Shown here piece by piece: positions 8,241 through 19,550 of a DNA stretch of 51,044 bases. The stretch lies in assembly GCA_017460805.1 (NCBI GenBank), contig JAFUAF010000008.1:1-51044 (forward strand), read 5' to 3'. Every line of letters begins with the position of its first letter. The stretch's first letter is position 1. Below the pieces are notes generated by a model that was given only the letters and a program-made list of their open reading frames with translations, was not told where the DNA came from and did no database searches. The position numbers were made by a program, and so were the translations under genes. This DNA is from Bacillota bacterium. Its GTDB lineage: Bacteria; Bacillota; Clostridia; Lachnospirales; CAG-274.

Positions 8241-9569
8241 TTACTGATTGTTTATCTTCTTTTCAAGATTTATAAGTGTATTCTTGATATCCTCATCTTC
8301 GTCGGCAAGGTTTTCTATTTTGTTGTAGGCACTTATTACGGTGCTGTGATCCTTGTTGCCGAATTTGCGGCCTATCTCCTTATAGTTTATATCGAGCATC
8401 TTTCTGCAAAGATACATAGAGACCTGTCTTGCAAGGGCAAGCTTTTTTGTCCTTGTTTTGCCTTTAAGATCGTCTGTGCTGACACCATAGTGTGCAGCGA
8501 CTATCTCCTGGATATATTCTATGGTAATTTTGGGCTTGTTCATTTTAAGGATATCTTCTACCGCATTTTCGGCCATATCTATCGTGATATTGCCGGGGTA
8601 TATCTTGGAATAGAAGATAACGCGGTTAAGTACGCCCTCAAGCTCACGGATATTGCTTTTTATATTCTGGGCTATGTACTGAATAACATCGTCGGGTATC
8701 TCGTAATTAAGGCTTTTTGCCTTTGCCTGCAGGATAGCTGTTCGGGTCTCGAAATCGGGAAGTTTGATATCGACTACCAATCCCTGCTGAAAACGTGATT
8801 CAAGCCTGTCCGCAAGCTGTTCTATCTCCGATGGCGGACGGTCGCTTGAAATAACTATCTGTTTGTTATTCATTGTAAGCTCGTTGAAGGTGTGGAAGAA
8901 CTCCTCCTGTGTCTGCGTTTTTTCGGAAATAAACTGTATATCGTCTATGAGCAGAAAGTCAAGTTTTCTGTATTTTGAGCGGAATTCCGCACCTTTTTTT
9001 GTACGTATCGCCTCAATAAGCTCGTTCATAAAGTTTTCGCATGAAATATAGGCGATATTCAAATTCGGGGTATTTTCAAGAGCCTCGTTGCCTATAGAAT
9101 TCATAAGATGAGTTTTACCGAGACCCACACCGCCGTATAAAAACAGAGGATTATAGGCTTCGCCGGGCATCTCCGAAACGGCTACTGCGGCCGAATATGC
9201 AAGTTTATTGCTGCTGCCTACGACAAAATTATCAAAGCGGTATTTTTGGGTAAGGCCGTTCAAATTACGGATATTGTGCTCGTTAAGGTCGGACTTTTGC
9301 TCGGATTCTTCCTGTGCGGGTTCATTGCCCTTTATATAGGTAGTAATGCTTATATTTCTGTTTATGACCTGCGCAAGAGCATTTTGTATAAGATTTAAGT
9401 ATTTATTATCTATCGTTCTTTTTACAAAACCGTCGTTTACCTCAAAAATAAAAGTATCATTGGTAAGTTTGACAGGCTTCATGGCAAGAAACCATGTCTG
9501 ATATGTTATGAAAGATACCTCATTTTCCAGTAATTCAAGGGTCTTTTGCCATATTTTATTTATGTCCAT
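8241..9569 (-). CDS. dnaA: chromosomal replication initiator DnaA
   Basis: DnaA binds DnaA boxes and melts the origin as an ATP-dependent filament. The 442 residues show domain I (1-80), a short linker, the AAA+ domain III with Walker A GGVGLGKT (146-153) and Walker B LLIDDIQF, and domain IV with the signature DHSTVISAYNKIE. The start has AAGGAGATCAGT before ATG. It is leftward, with DnaA boxes just upstream, consistent with autoregulation. Confidence 0.98.
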   Translation of the reverse strand: MDINKIWQKTLELLENEVSFITYQTWFLAMKPVKLTNDTFIFEVNDGFVKRTIDNKYLNLIQNALAQVINRNISITTYIKGNEPAQEESEQKSDLNEHNIRNLNGLTQKYRFDNFVVGSSNKLAYSAAVAVSEMPGEAYNPLFLYGGVGLGKTHLMNSIGNEALENTPNLNIAYISCENFMNELIEAIRTKKGAEFRSKYRKLDFLLIDDIQFISEKTQTQEEFFHTFNELTMNNKQIVISSDRPPSEIEQLADRLESRFQQGLVVDIKLPDFETRTAILQAKAKSLNYEIPDDVIQYIAQNIKSNIRELEGVLNRVIFYSKIYPGNITIDMAENAVEDILKMNKPKITIEYIQEIVAAHYGVSTDDLKGKTRTKKLALARQVSMYLCRKMLDINYKEIGRKFGNKDHSTVISAYNKIENLADEDEDIKNTLINLEKKINNQ

Positions 9570-9946
9570 ACTGATCTCCTTGTAAATTGTAAAGAAATTG
9601 TAAAATTAAGTCAACATTGTGTGGATAACTTGATTTTTGTTGATAAAATAAAGGGTTTTGACCCTAAAAATAAGTATTTATCCACTTATTTATCAACAAT
9701 CGGATAAAAAATGTGGATAAAGTGGAAAAGTTATTCACTTTTTGTTACAAGTTGATTACAAAGTGCTTAAACATCATAATAACAAATGTCAATAAGATGT
9801 TTATAAGTTGTTGATATATACAAAATAATAATTTATTCTTAAATATAAAATTTTATTCGTATGATTTTTATATTTCCTCCATATCGGAAACTCCTTTAAT
9901 TATAACACAAATCATAAAAAAAAGACAGATTTTTTTTCGATAGGAT
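9570..9946. other. oriC: chromosomal replication origin (oriC) region
   Basis: This gap holds a DnaA-box cluster. Perfect TGTGGATAA boxes lie at 9620-9628 and 9712-9720. One-mismatch boxes are at 9638-9646 (TGTTGATAA), 9678-9686 (TTATCCACT) and 9690-9698 (TTATCAACA). A weaker one is TTATTCACT at 9731-9739. A very AT-rich stretch follows at about 9775-9875 and is a plausible unwinding element. No gene is seen. The neighbouring genes diverge from this gap. The dnaA promoter must lie among the boxes. Confidence 0.85.
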
Positions 9947-9975
9947 TTGAAAATTTATGGGCTGTATGTTATAAT
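9947..9975 (+). promoter_or_regulatory. extended -10 promoter of the fumarase alpha gene
   Basis: TTGAAA (9947-9952) and TATAAT (9970-9975) have a 17-base spacer, with TG one base before the -10 hexamer (TGTTATAAT). It lies about 45 bases upstream of the ATG. Confidence 0.65.
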
Positions 9976-10020
9976 ATAATTGTTAAATTTTGATAATTGA
10001 CATTTGAAAAGGTGATAAAA

Positions 10021-10863
10021 ATGAGAGAAGTACATATTAATGAAATTATTGATAAAATAGAACAAATGTGTATCAGCGCAAACTGTAACTTAAACAGCGA
10101 TATATACAGCCGTTTAGAGGTCTGTTCAAAGTGTGAGGAGTCCGCTGTGGGTAAGGATATACTTGAACAGTGCATCAAAAACGCGGATATGGCTAAGGAA
10201 AAACAAAAGCCTATCTGTCAGGATACGGGCATGGCTGTGCTGTTTGTGGAGATAGGCCAGGATGTGCATATCACGGGCGGAAGTCTTACCGATGCCATAA
10301 ATGAGGGCGTGCGCAGGGGCTATACAAAAGGTTATCTGCGTAAAAGCATTGTTTCCGACCCGCTTTTAAGGGTCAATACAAAGGATAATACTCCCGCGGT
10401 CATTCATTACGATATAGTTGAGGGCGATAAAATCAAGATAGACCTTGCACCAAAGGGCTTCGGTTCGGAAAATATGAGCAGGGTATATATGCTTAAACCC
10501 TCCGACGGCATTGAGGGCGTAAAAAATGCCGTTATAGACTGTATTGAAAAAGCAGGACCCAATCCCTGTCCCCCTATGGTCGTAGGCGTCGGAATAGGCG
10601 GAAATTTTGAACTCTGCGCCAAGCTTGCAAAAAAAGCACTTTTAAGACCGATAAATGAAAACTCGAAGATAGAGTATGTTGCCGATATGGAAAAAGAACT
10701 GCTTGAAAGGGCAAATAATTTGGGTATAGGCCCGCAGGGTCTGGGCGGAAATACTACGGTTTTGGGTATCAATATAGAAACTTACGCCACACATATCGCT
10801 GGTTTGCCGCTGGCGGTGAATATAAGCTGTCATGTAACAAGACACGCAAGCTGTGAGATATAA
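10021..10863 (+). CDS. class I fumarate hydratase, alpha subunit (TtdA-type)
   Basis: The alpha subunit of the two-subunit [4Fe-4S] fumarase/tartrate dehydratase, which hydrates fumarate to malate. The 280-residue protein is full length. Candidate cluster cysteines lie in PICQDTG, NFELCAKLAKKA and NISCHVTRH, and the segment GLGGNTTVLG is typical. The ATG at 10021 is chosen over one 24 bases upstream because AAAGGTGAT precedes it. The beta subunit normally follows immediately, but here the next gene is an ABC permease and no beta-like protein occurs in the window. If the enzyme is active, the partner must be elsewhere. Malic enzyme at 27-28 kb could use its product. Confidence 0.9.
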   Translation: MREVHINEIIDKIEQMCISANCNLNSDIYSRLEVCSKCEESAVGKDILEQCIKNADMAKEKQKPICQDTGMAVLFVEIGQDVHITGGSLTDAINEGVRRGYTKGYLRKSIVSDPLLRVNTKDNTPAVIHYDIVEGDKIKIDLAPKGFGSENMSRVYMLKPSDGIEGVKNAVIDCIEKAGPNPCPPMVVGVGIGGNFELCAKLAKKALLRPINENSKIEYVADMEKELLERANNLGIGPQGLGGNTTVLGINIETYATHIAGLPLAVNISCHVTRHASCEI

Positions 10864-10906
10864 AATTATTTGACATTAATATCATACAACGAAAGGAGTT
10901 TTAAAT

Positions 10907-11821
10907 ATGTATAAAAAATTCAGATACCAACCGTTATCCCGTAAGATATTTATTATATTTAACACTCTTTTCTTGTTGTTTTTAACGGTGTGTATACTTG
11001 CGCCGCTGTTAAAGATAATATTTGCTTCCTTATCCGAAAGCAGCTTTCTTCAAGGTAATTTAAAAATTTTCAACAAAGATCTTGATTTTTCGGGTTATAA
11101 ATTTTTATGGAACAAAAAAGATACGGGTTTCAGTATTTTTGAAATAAAGGAATATGAATATTATATATTCAGACCAAATTTTTATGTATCGATATTTACG
11201 ACATTGGCGACGGCTTTTATAGGTACTTTTGTTTCGGGAATAGCGGCATATATACTGATGCAAAAAGAAATGCCCGGAAACAGGTTATTCGGACGTATGA
11301 TGCTTATTGCCGCACTTTTCGGTGGTTTCTCAATACCCGAATTTCTGATGTACAAGCAGCTTCATTTGCTGAATACACATATCCCCGTGATTTTGCCGCT
11401 GTGCTTTAATTACCTTAATATATTGTTTTTAAAGATATATTTTGAAAGACTGCCAAAAGATTTGCTTGATGCGGCGGAGATAGACGGATGTACACCTTTA
11501 AGCAAGTTTTTTAAAGTGATAGTACCCGCATCAAAAACGCCTTTGACGGTGGTGTGGATGTTTTTTGCTTCATCCGCATGGAACGAGTATTTAAGATACT
11601 ATATGTTTATATCCGATATGAAAAAATACAATCTGCAAAATATTTTAAGAATGTGGTTTAATGATGACGGCATAAATATCTATCTCGGTATGGGTGTTTC
11701 GTGGCATCAGGCAATATCATCAAATATAGTTATTTGCATGATACCCGCGATATTTATATGTCTGTTTTCGGTAAAGTATTTTATACCCGCATTTAATGAT
11801 ATATTCAGACAAAAAAATTAG
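10907..11821 (+). CDS. sugar ABC transporter permease, MalG/LplC-like
   Basis: A polytopic membrane protein of 304 residues with about six hydrophobic segments. The binding-protein-dependent permease (EAA) loop, with residues DAAEIDGCTPLSKFFKVIVP, contacts the ATPase. The family works with a second permease (MalF type), a solute-binding lipoprotein and an MsmX-like ATPase. None of these is next to it, so it is an orphan subunit. AAAGGAG precedes the ATG. A terminator follows and isolates it from gyrB. Confidence 0.82.
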   Translation: MYKKFRYQPLSRKIFIIFNTLFLLFLTVCILAPLLKIIFASLSESSFLQGNLKIFNKDLDFSGYKFLWNKKDTGFSIFEIKEYEYYIFRPNFYVSIFTTLATAFIGTFVSGIAAYILMQKEMPGNRLFGRMMLIAALFGGFSIPEFLMYKQLHLLNTHIPVILPLCFNYLNILFLKIYFERLPKDLLDAAEIDGCTPLSKFFKVIVPASKTPLTVVWMFFASSAWNEYLRYYMFISDMKKYNLQNILRMWFNDDGINIYLGMGVSWHQAISSNIVICMIPAIFICLFSVKYFIPAFNDIFRQKN

Positions 11822-11852
11822 TATAAAATTCGTTTAAAATTAAAAATAAATA

Positions 11853-11881
11853 TTGAATATACCCCAAATTTATGTTATAAT
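11853..11881 (+). promoter_or_regulatory. gyrB promoter inside a terminator loop
   Basis: TTGAAT (11853-11858) and TATAAT (11876-11881) have a 17-base spacer and an extended TG (TGTTATAAT). The -10 lies in the loop of the inverted repeat 11860-11904. Confidence 0.6.
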
Positions 11882-11910
11882 GGTTATGAATTGAATTTGG
11901 GGTATTTTTT
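11860..11910 (+). terminator. terminator between ABC permease and gyrB
   Basis: TACCCCAAATT (11860-11870) pairs perfectly with AATTTGGGGTA (11894-11904) around a 23-base loop, and six T follow. It would stop transcripts coming from the permease gene. Confidence 0.7.
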
Positions 11911-11987
11911 AATGGTAATACACATAAAAAAATTAAAACCCCTAAAAAAGGCAAAATTTTTAAAAATCGTATTTTTGCGAGAGGTAA

Positions 11988-13904
<1,917 letters not shown>

Positions 13905-13914
13905 GAGGTAATAT

Positions 13915-16437
13915 ATGGACGAAAACAGAGAATTTGATAAAATAGTCAATGCGGAAATATCCGAGACGATGCGTTCGTCCTACATTGACTATGCGATGAG
14001 TGTTATCGTTGCAAGAGCTCTGCCCGATGTAAGGGACGGTTTGAAGCCCGTTCACAGGCGAATTTTATTCTCCATGAACGAAATGGGACTTGCACCGAAC
14101 AAAGCACATAAAAAATCCGCCAGAATTACCGGTGATACAATGGGTAAGTATCATCCTCACGGTGATGCCGCCATTTATGATGCGCTGGTAAGACTTGCAC
14201 AGGATTTCTCCATGCGTTATCCGCTTGTTGACGGCCACGGCAACTTTGGTTCGATAGACGGCTATCCCGCTGCGGCAGCCAGATATACCGAGGCACGTCT
14301 TTCACGTATCTCAACGGAGATGCTTGCGGATATAGATAAAGAAACGGTAGATTTTATACCGAACTATGACGGCGATTTTATGGAGCCTACGGTTCTTCCG
14401 TCACGTATACCGAATTTATTGGTAAACGGTGCAACGGGTATTGCCGTTGGTATGGCAACAAATATCCCGCCGCATAATCTGACCGAGGTAATAAATGCAA
14501 TCGTCAAAATAATTGACAACAAGGTCGAGGAGAGCAGGGAGACAGATATTGATGAAATAATTCAATATATCAAAGGACCCGATTTCCCGACAGGCGGCAA
14601 TATTTTAGGCAGAAACGGCATAATGAGTGCCTATAAAACAGGCCGCGGCAAGCTGAAAGTACGCGCACAGGCGGAAATACTGACAAAGCCGAACGGCCGC
14701 GAGGAAATTCTTATAACGGAAATTCCTTATGGTGTAAACAAAAACAGAATGATATCGGGTATAGCCGATCTTGTTAAGGAAAAGAAGATAGAGGGTATAT
14801 CGGGTATTCAGGACAGCACGAACGACAGAAACGGTATCCATATTCTTATTGAAGTAAAGAAAGATGCTTCTGCCGAGATAGTGCTGAATAATCTTTACAA
14901 ATATTCACAGTTACAGGAAACATACAGTGTAAATCTTCTTGCAATAGTTGATGGTGTGCCGCAGGTACTTAATATTAAGCAGATGCTGGAGCATTACCTT
15001 AAATTTCAGGAAGAAGTCGTTACAAGACGTACAAGATTTGACCTTAAAAAGGCGCTTGAAAGACTTCATATATTGGAGGGTTTCTTAAAGGCGCTGGATA
15101 ATATCGACGAGGTAATAAATATTCTTCGTTCGTCGCGTACAACACCCGAAGCCAAGGAAAGACTTGTCGAAAGATTTGGTTTTACCGAAATTCAGGTAAA
15201 TGCTATATGTGAAATGAGACTTCGTGCACTGGTAGGTATGGAGCGTGAAAAACTCCAGAACGAATATGCGGAACTTACCAAGTTTGCCGAAGAGATGCGT
15301 GCTATCCTTGCCGATGAAAACAAGCTGTTTGAAGTCATCAAGACCGAACTTCTTGAAATTAAAAACAGATACGGCGATGACAGACGTACAAGACTTATTC
15401 AGGATATGGGCGAAATTGATATAGAAGATCTTATCGAGGATGAGATGAGTGTTATAACTATGACACATCTTAACTATATCAAGCGTATACCGCTTTCTAC
15501 CTACAAGAGCCAGAACCGCGGCGGCAAGGGTATAATTGGTATGCAGACCCGCGAGGAAGATGCGGTCAAAAATCTTTTCCTCAGTTCAAACCACAGCTAT
15601 CTTTTATTCTTTACCAATATGGGAAAGGTTTACAGGATAAAAACATGGGAGATACCCGAAGCGGGCAGAAATGCCAAGGGTACGCCTATAATCAATGTGC
15701 TTGAAATGGGCGAAAATGAGAAGATAACCGCTGTTATCCAGGCTAAGGACTACAATGACGATTCGGGTTATCTGATGATGATAACAAAGAGCGGTATCAT
15801 TAAAAAGACACCGACAAATATGTTCAACAACATCAGACGTTCGGGTCTTATAGCTGTAAACCTGCGTGATAATGACGAACTTATCTCCGTACAGAAAACT
15901 GACGGAAATATGGATATTTTTGTTGTTACTCATTTGGGTATGGCAATAAGATTTAATGAAAATGACCTCAGAAGTCTCGGACGTACAGCCGCTGGTGTTA
16001 AGGCAATCAACCTTAACGAGGGCGACAGCGTGATCGGTGCAGAAATAATCAGCCCCGACAAGAAAGTCCTTATTGTTAGTGAAAAGGGCTACGGCAAGTG
16101 TACCGAAAGCAGCAGCTTCAAAGTACAAAACCGCGGCGGCAAGGGTCTTAAAGCGTACAAGATAACCGAAAAGACAGGCAACATAATAGGTCTTGCAATG
16201 GTAAATGACAATGAAGAACTTATTATGGTAACAAGTCAGGGTGTTATCATTCGTATCAGAATTAAAGATATTTCTACCGTTGGCCGTGTAACACAGGGTG
16301 TTAAGCTTATAAATGTGGGCGATGACGTAACTGTTGTAAGTATGGCTAAGATATCCGAAGAGGATATTGAGGAAGAAAACGAAAAGTTATCAGAAGATGA
16401 GGAAACTGCTGATACAGAGAATAATACAGAAGAATAA
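13915..16437 (+). CDS. gyrA: DNA gyrase subunit A
   Basis: The breakage-reunion subunit. The 840-residue protein has catalytic Tyr124 ([10 protein letters not shown]), then the coiled coil and the six-bladed C-terminal DNA-wrapping domain. The GyrA box appears as QNRGGKG at about 533-539, and the same heptamer recurs at about 738-744. An acidic tail closes the protein. In the quinolone region HGDAAIYD (82-89), Ala85 occupies the position of E. coli Ser83, while the Asp87 equivalent (Asp89) is kept. It is cotranscribed with gyrB and ends at a very strong terminator next to parS. Confidence 0.98.
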   Translation: MDENREFDKIVNAEISETMRSSYIDYAMSVIVARALPDVRDGLKPVHRRILFSMNEMGLAPNKAHKKSARITGDTMGKYHPHGDAAIYDALVRLAQDFSMRYPLVDGHGNFGSIDGYPAAAARYTEARLSRISTEMLADIDKETVDFIPNYDGDFMEPTVLPSRIPNLLVNGATGIAVGMATNIPPHNLTEVINAIVKIIDNKVEESRETDIDEIIQYIKGPDFPTGGNILGRNGIMSAYKTGRGKLKVRAQAEILTKPNGREEILITEIPYGVNKNRMISGIADLVKEKKIEGISGIQDSTNDRNGIHILIEVKKDASAEIVLNNLYKYSQLQETYSVNLLAIVDGVPQVLNIKQMLEHYLKFQEEVVTRRTRFDLKKALERLHILEGFLKALDNIDEVINILRSSRTTPEAKERLVERFGFTEIQVNAICEMRLRALVGMEREKLQNEYAELTKFAEEMRAILADENKLFEVIKTELLEIKNRYGDDRRTRLIQDMGEIDIEDLIEDEMSVITMTHLNYIKRIPLSTYKSQNRGGKGIIGMQTREEDAVKNLFLSSNHSYLLFFTNMGKVYRIKTWEIPEAGRNAKGTPIINVLEMGENEKITAVIQAKDYNDDSGYLMMITKSGIIKKTPTNMFNNIRRSGLIAVNLRDNDELISVQKTDGNMDIFVVTHLGMAIRFNENDLRSLGRTAAGVKAINLNEGDSVIGAEIISPDKKVLIVSEKGYGKCTESSSFKVQNRGGKGLKAYKITEKTGNIIGLAMVNDNEELIMVTSQGVIIRIRIKDISTVGRVTQGVKLINVGDDVTVVSMAKISEEDIEEENEKLSEDEETADTENNTEE

Positions 16438-16443
16438 ATAATG

Positions 16444-16488
16444 AAAATCCCGTTTTTTAGAGGTAAAAGTCTAAAAAACGGGATTTTT
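16444..16488 (+). terminator. gyrA terminator
   Basis: A perfect 18-bp stem (16444-16461 with 16470-16487) around an 8-base loop. The 3' arm ends in a run of five T (16484-16488). It can act on transcripts from both directions and abuts a parS site. Confidence 0.9.
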
Positions 16489-16503
16489 GTTTCACGTGAA
16501 ACA
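16488..16503. promoter_or_regulatory. parS: parS site 1
   Basis: The perfect 16-bp palindrome TGTTTCACGTGAAACA, the ParB-binding centromere sequence of Bacillus-type systems. It is wedged between the gyrA terminator and the stop codon of the RtcB-like gene. Confidence 0.95.
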
Positions 16504-17409
16504 TTATTCGGGTTTGAAAGTATAGATCGGTGTCAAAACCTGCTGTGCAGCGGCTGTTTTTGATATCGAGATAATAAAATCCCGAACCGATTGTTCATCA
16601 TCCGTTTTAGAAGCGGGGGCAGAGTAGTTATGGTCTTCACTCCCAAGTCCTTTACATAGAAGACAGCCGTTGTTTTTTCCAAGCATTATGACAGTCTTTT
16701 TATCTTTATCTGCATCAACGGCATTTTTGCGCATTATTCCCGTATTTGTATCAAAATAATTATGCGGGATATCAATATACTCACTTGGTTTTACGCCTAT
16801 TCTGCCGAGTATTATATCCGCTATAAGCCGTCTGTTTTGCTTTGAAAAGCGCATACATATCCGTAAATTATTATAGTATTCGGCTTTTCTGTCGGATTCG
16901 GTGTAATAATTATTGTGATCGTAGCAGTAGCTTACCATCATACCATAACCCCTGCTGCCGCTGTGTACAATAAGATATTTTGTATTTTTATTGTCTTTAC
17001 AGAGTTCAATAAAATGATTTCCACCGCCTAAAGTACCCAAACACCTTTCAAAACGGTTATAGGGTCTGTCGGTCTCAAAATCAAAAGATGTGATGCTTTG
17101 TATATGTATGTTTCTTCCATATGGTATATTATTTTGTATCACATCATCAAGTTTATCTGTGTTAATATCCGTTTTGTCAAGTTTAACAACAAGAACGCCG
17201 CAGCCTATATCGCTGCCCAAAATATCGGGAGATATCGTGCGGTTTGTACGTATTGAAATGCCGCTTATTCGCCCGGGTGTAATAACAGACGACGGCATTA
17301 TCCTGATGCGTGTATCTCTTATTTGAAACTTGTCAATAAAAGCATCAATATCCTTTGATTTTTTTATATCTATGATTTTTGTATCGGGAAAAATATTCAG
17401 ATCGGGCAT
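16504..17409 (-). CDS. reduced RtcB-family protein lacking the guanylylation motif
   Basis: RtcB ligates RNA 3'-phosphate ends to 5'-OH using GTP and Mn. Family motifs are present: DIGCGV (Asp67, Cys70), LGGGNHFIEL (Asn131, His132), HSGSRGYG (His149), and IPHNYF (His216). After NYSAP (261-265) the expected HGAGR motif, whose His is guanylylated, is missing, and the chain runs straight to a family-like end (IYTFKPE). At 301 residues it is far shorter than the usual 380-400. The ATG at 17409 follows GAGAGGTG. A longer reading frame upstream overlaps the serS terminator and is rejected. It may be a decayed or repurposed paralogue. A terminator separates it from serS. Confidence 0.75.
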   Translation of the reverse strand: MPDLNIFPDTKIIDIKKSKDIDAFIDKFQIRDTRIRIMPSSVITPGRISGISIRTNRTISPDILGSDIGCGVLVVKLDKTDINTDKLDDVIQNNIPYGRNIHIQSITSFDFETDRPYNRFERCLGTLGGGNHFIELCKDNKNTKYLIVHSGSRGYGMMVSYCYDHNNYYTESDRKAEYYNNLRICMRFSKQNRRLIADIILGRIGVKPSEYIDIPHNYFDTNTGIMRKNAVDADKDKKTVIMLGKNNGCLLCKGLGSEDHNYSAPASKTDDEQSVRDFIISISKTAAAQQVLTPIYTFKPE

Positions 17410-17424
17410 AGCACACCTCTCTTT

Positions 17425-17455
17425 CAAAAAAAGGCCTGCCCTTGCGGACAAGCCT
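17425..17455 (-). terminator. serS terminator
   Basis: On the minus strand, AGGCTTGTCC and GGGCAGGCCT form a 10-bp stem (two G-U pairs) around GCAA, followed by seven U. Confidence 0.85.
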
Positions 17456-17462
17456 ATATAAA

Positions 17463-18743
17463 TTACTGTAACTTTTCCTTGCCGCCCATATAAGGCTGTA
17501 ATACCTTGGGTATATTAACTGTACCGTCGGCGTTGAGATTATTTTCAAGGAACGCAATAAGCATACGGGGAGGAGCAACAACTGTGTTGTTAAGTGTATG
17601 AGCAAAGTATTTCTTGCCGTCTTCGCCGTTTACTCTTATTTTAAGTCGTCTTGCCTGTGCATCGCCTAAGTTGGAGCAGCTGCCAACCTCAAAATATTTC
17701 TGCTGACGGGGTGACCATGCCTCAACATCGAAGGATTTAACTTTAAGGTCTGCAAGGTCGCCCGAGCAGCATTCAAGTGTTCTTACGGGAATATCAAGGC
17801 TTCTGAACAGGTCAACTGTGTTCTGCCATAACTTGTCAAACCACATTTTGCTGTCTTCGGGCTTACATACAACTATCATTTCCTGCTTTTCAAACTGGTG
17901 GATACGGTAAACGCCGCGTTCTTCAATGCCGTGAGCGCCTTTTTCCTTACGGAAACAGGGTGAATAGCTTGTAAGAGTGTAGGGGAGTTCAGCCTCTGGA
18001 ATGATTGTATCAATAAATTTACCAATCATGGAATGTTCACTTGTACCAATAAGGAAGAGGTCTTCGCCCTCAATTTTATACATCATGGAATCCATTTCCG
18101 CAAATGACATAACGCCCGTAACAACATTGCTTCTGATCATAAAAGGCGGTACACAGTATGTAAAGCCCCTGTCTATCATAAAGTCGCGTGCATAGCTGAT
18201 AACAGCGGAGTGAAGTCTTGCAATATCGCCCATTAAATAATAGAAACCGTTGCCCGCTACTTTGCCTGCACTGTCAAGGTCGATACCGTTGAAACGCTTC
18301 ATAATTTCTGTGTGATAAGGAATTTCAAAGTCGGGAACAACAGGTTCGCCGTACTTTGTAACTTCAACATTCTCCGAATCGTCCTTGCCGATAGGTACGG
18401 ACGGGTCGATAATGTTGGGAATTACCATCATTATATTTTTAACTTCTTCCTGAAGTTCAGCTTCCTGTTTTTCAAGCTCTTCAAGTCTTGCAGCCTGTGC
18501 ATTTACCTGTGCTTTTACTTCTTCTGCCTTGTCCTTTTCGCCCTTAGCCATAAGTGCGCCGATCTGCTTTGAAAGTGATTTTCTGTTTGCTCTTAAACTG
18601 TCGGCTTCCTGCTGAGCAGCGCGTGCTTTAGCGTCAAGGTCTATTACCTTGTCTACAAGTTCAAGCTTCTGATCCTGAAACTTATTTTTGATGTTCTGTT
18701 TTACAATTTCGGGGTTTTCTCTTACAAATTTGATGTCTAACAT
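17463..18743 (-). CDS. serS: seryl-tRNA synthetase
   Basis: A class II synthetase that charges tRNA-Ser. It has 426 residues: an N-terminal long coiled-coil arm (about 30-100) that grips the tRNA variable arm, then the catalytic core. Motif 2 is represented by CFRKEKGAHGIEERGVYRIHQF and motif 3 by NNTVVAPPRMLIAFLENN; both are split here only in description. No T-box is present upstream; the gene sits 3 bases after the HAD phosphatase gene and is probably read in that operon, towards the origin. Confidence 0.97.
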   Translation of the reverse strand: MLDIKFVRENPEIVKQNIKNKFQDQKLELVDKVIDLDAKARAAQQEADSLRANRKSLSKQIGALMAKGEKDKAEEVKAQVNAQAARLEELEKQEAELQEEVKNIMMVIPNIIDPSVPIGKDDSENVEVTKYGEPVVPDFEIPYHTEIMKRFNGIDLDSAGKVAGNGFYYLMGDIARLHSAVISYARDFMIDRGFTYCVPPFMIRSNVVTGVMSFAEMDSMMYKIEGEDLFLIGTSEHSMIGKFIDTIIPEAELPYTLTSYSPCFRKEKGAHGIEERGVYRIHQFEKQEMIVVCKPEDSKMWFDKLWQNTVDLFRSLDIPVRTLECCSGDLADLKVKSFDVEAWSPRQQKYFEVGSCSNLGDAQARRLKIRVNGEDGKKYFAHTLNNTVVAPPRMLIAFLENNLNADGTVNIPKVLQPYMGGKEKLQ

Positions 18744-18746
18744 TGA

Positions 18747-19550
18747 CTATTCCTCCTGTGAATTTAGTATAAATTTATCGATAACCTCGGCTATCGCATT
18801 ATTGTCGTTTGTGTTTTGCGTAATATAGTTTGCCGCTTCAAGTGCGGATTTAACTGCGTTTTTAACGGCGACCCCAAGACCTGCGGTTTCTATCATAGGT
18901 ATATCGTTTTCATTGTCGCCTACTGCAATTACTTCCGAAAGGGGTATATCAAGGTAGTCCGCAAGTTCTTTGACCGCCGTTCCTTTTGTTATGCCCGGAG
19001 GGTTAAATTCAAACAGATAGCTATGTGAAAAAAATGTACAGCAGTAATCTAAAATATGCTTTGGAAGACTGGTTTCAAGCTTTTTTAAAACTTCATGGTC
19101 GGCAAGTATAATTACCTTGTTGACCTTGTCTGTTATATTTTGCTTTAAGTCATCAACAATACGCGGTTCCAAAACAGAGCGAAGGCAATAATCCTTTGTA
19201 CGCTCTGTTTCCTTATCAAGCCATAACTCACTGTTTTGATAAAGCTGCAAATCTACTTTAAAGTTTCTGCAAAAATCTATTATATCATATACAAGCTGTT
19301 TTTTAAGATAATGACAGATAAGAACTTTATCACCTTTATATATTATACCACCATTGTAGCCGATTGTATAGTCTTTTATGCCAAGTGTTTTATTAAATTT
19401 TTCAATGCTCATATTGGAGCGTCCGCTGCATATCACAACATTACATCCGACTTTTAAAGCTTTTTTAACGGCAGCAATGTTTTGTGAACTAATGCTGCCG
19501 TCTGTGTTGAGTAGTGTATCATCAAGGTCAGTAAATAAAAGTTTATACAT
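18747..19550 (-). CDS. Cof-type HAD-superfamily phosphatase
   Basis: A 267-residue HAD IIB phosphatase. Motif I is FTDLDDTLL near the N-terminus, motif II lies in VICSGRS, motif III is the Lys of GITKGTA, and motif IV is AVGDNENDIPM. Family members dephosphorylate sugar phosphates, flavin precursors or similar; the substrate is not predictable. The ATG at 19550 is preferred because AAAGGTG sits 9 bases upstream; a GTG at 19562 is the alternative. It overlaps the DUF4446 gene by 8 bases. Confidence 0.88.
   Translation of the reverse strand: MYKLLFTDLDDTLLNTDGSISSQNIAAVKKALKVGCNVVICSGRSNMSIEKFNKTLGIKDYTIGYNGGIIYKGDKVLICHYLKKQLVYDIIDFCRNFKVDLQLYQNSELWLDKETERTKDYCLRSVLEPRIVDDLKQNITDKVNKVIILADHEVLKKLETSLPKHILDYCCTFFSHSYLFEFNPPGITKGTAVKELADYLDIPLSEVIAVGDNENDIPMIETAGLGVAVKNAVKSALEAANYITQNTNDNNAIAEVIDKFILNSQEE

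Noticed and set aside
18744..18746. A T-box for serS
   Set aside because: There are only 3 bases between the upstream phosphatase gene and serS, and no T-box core is present.
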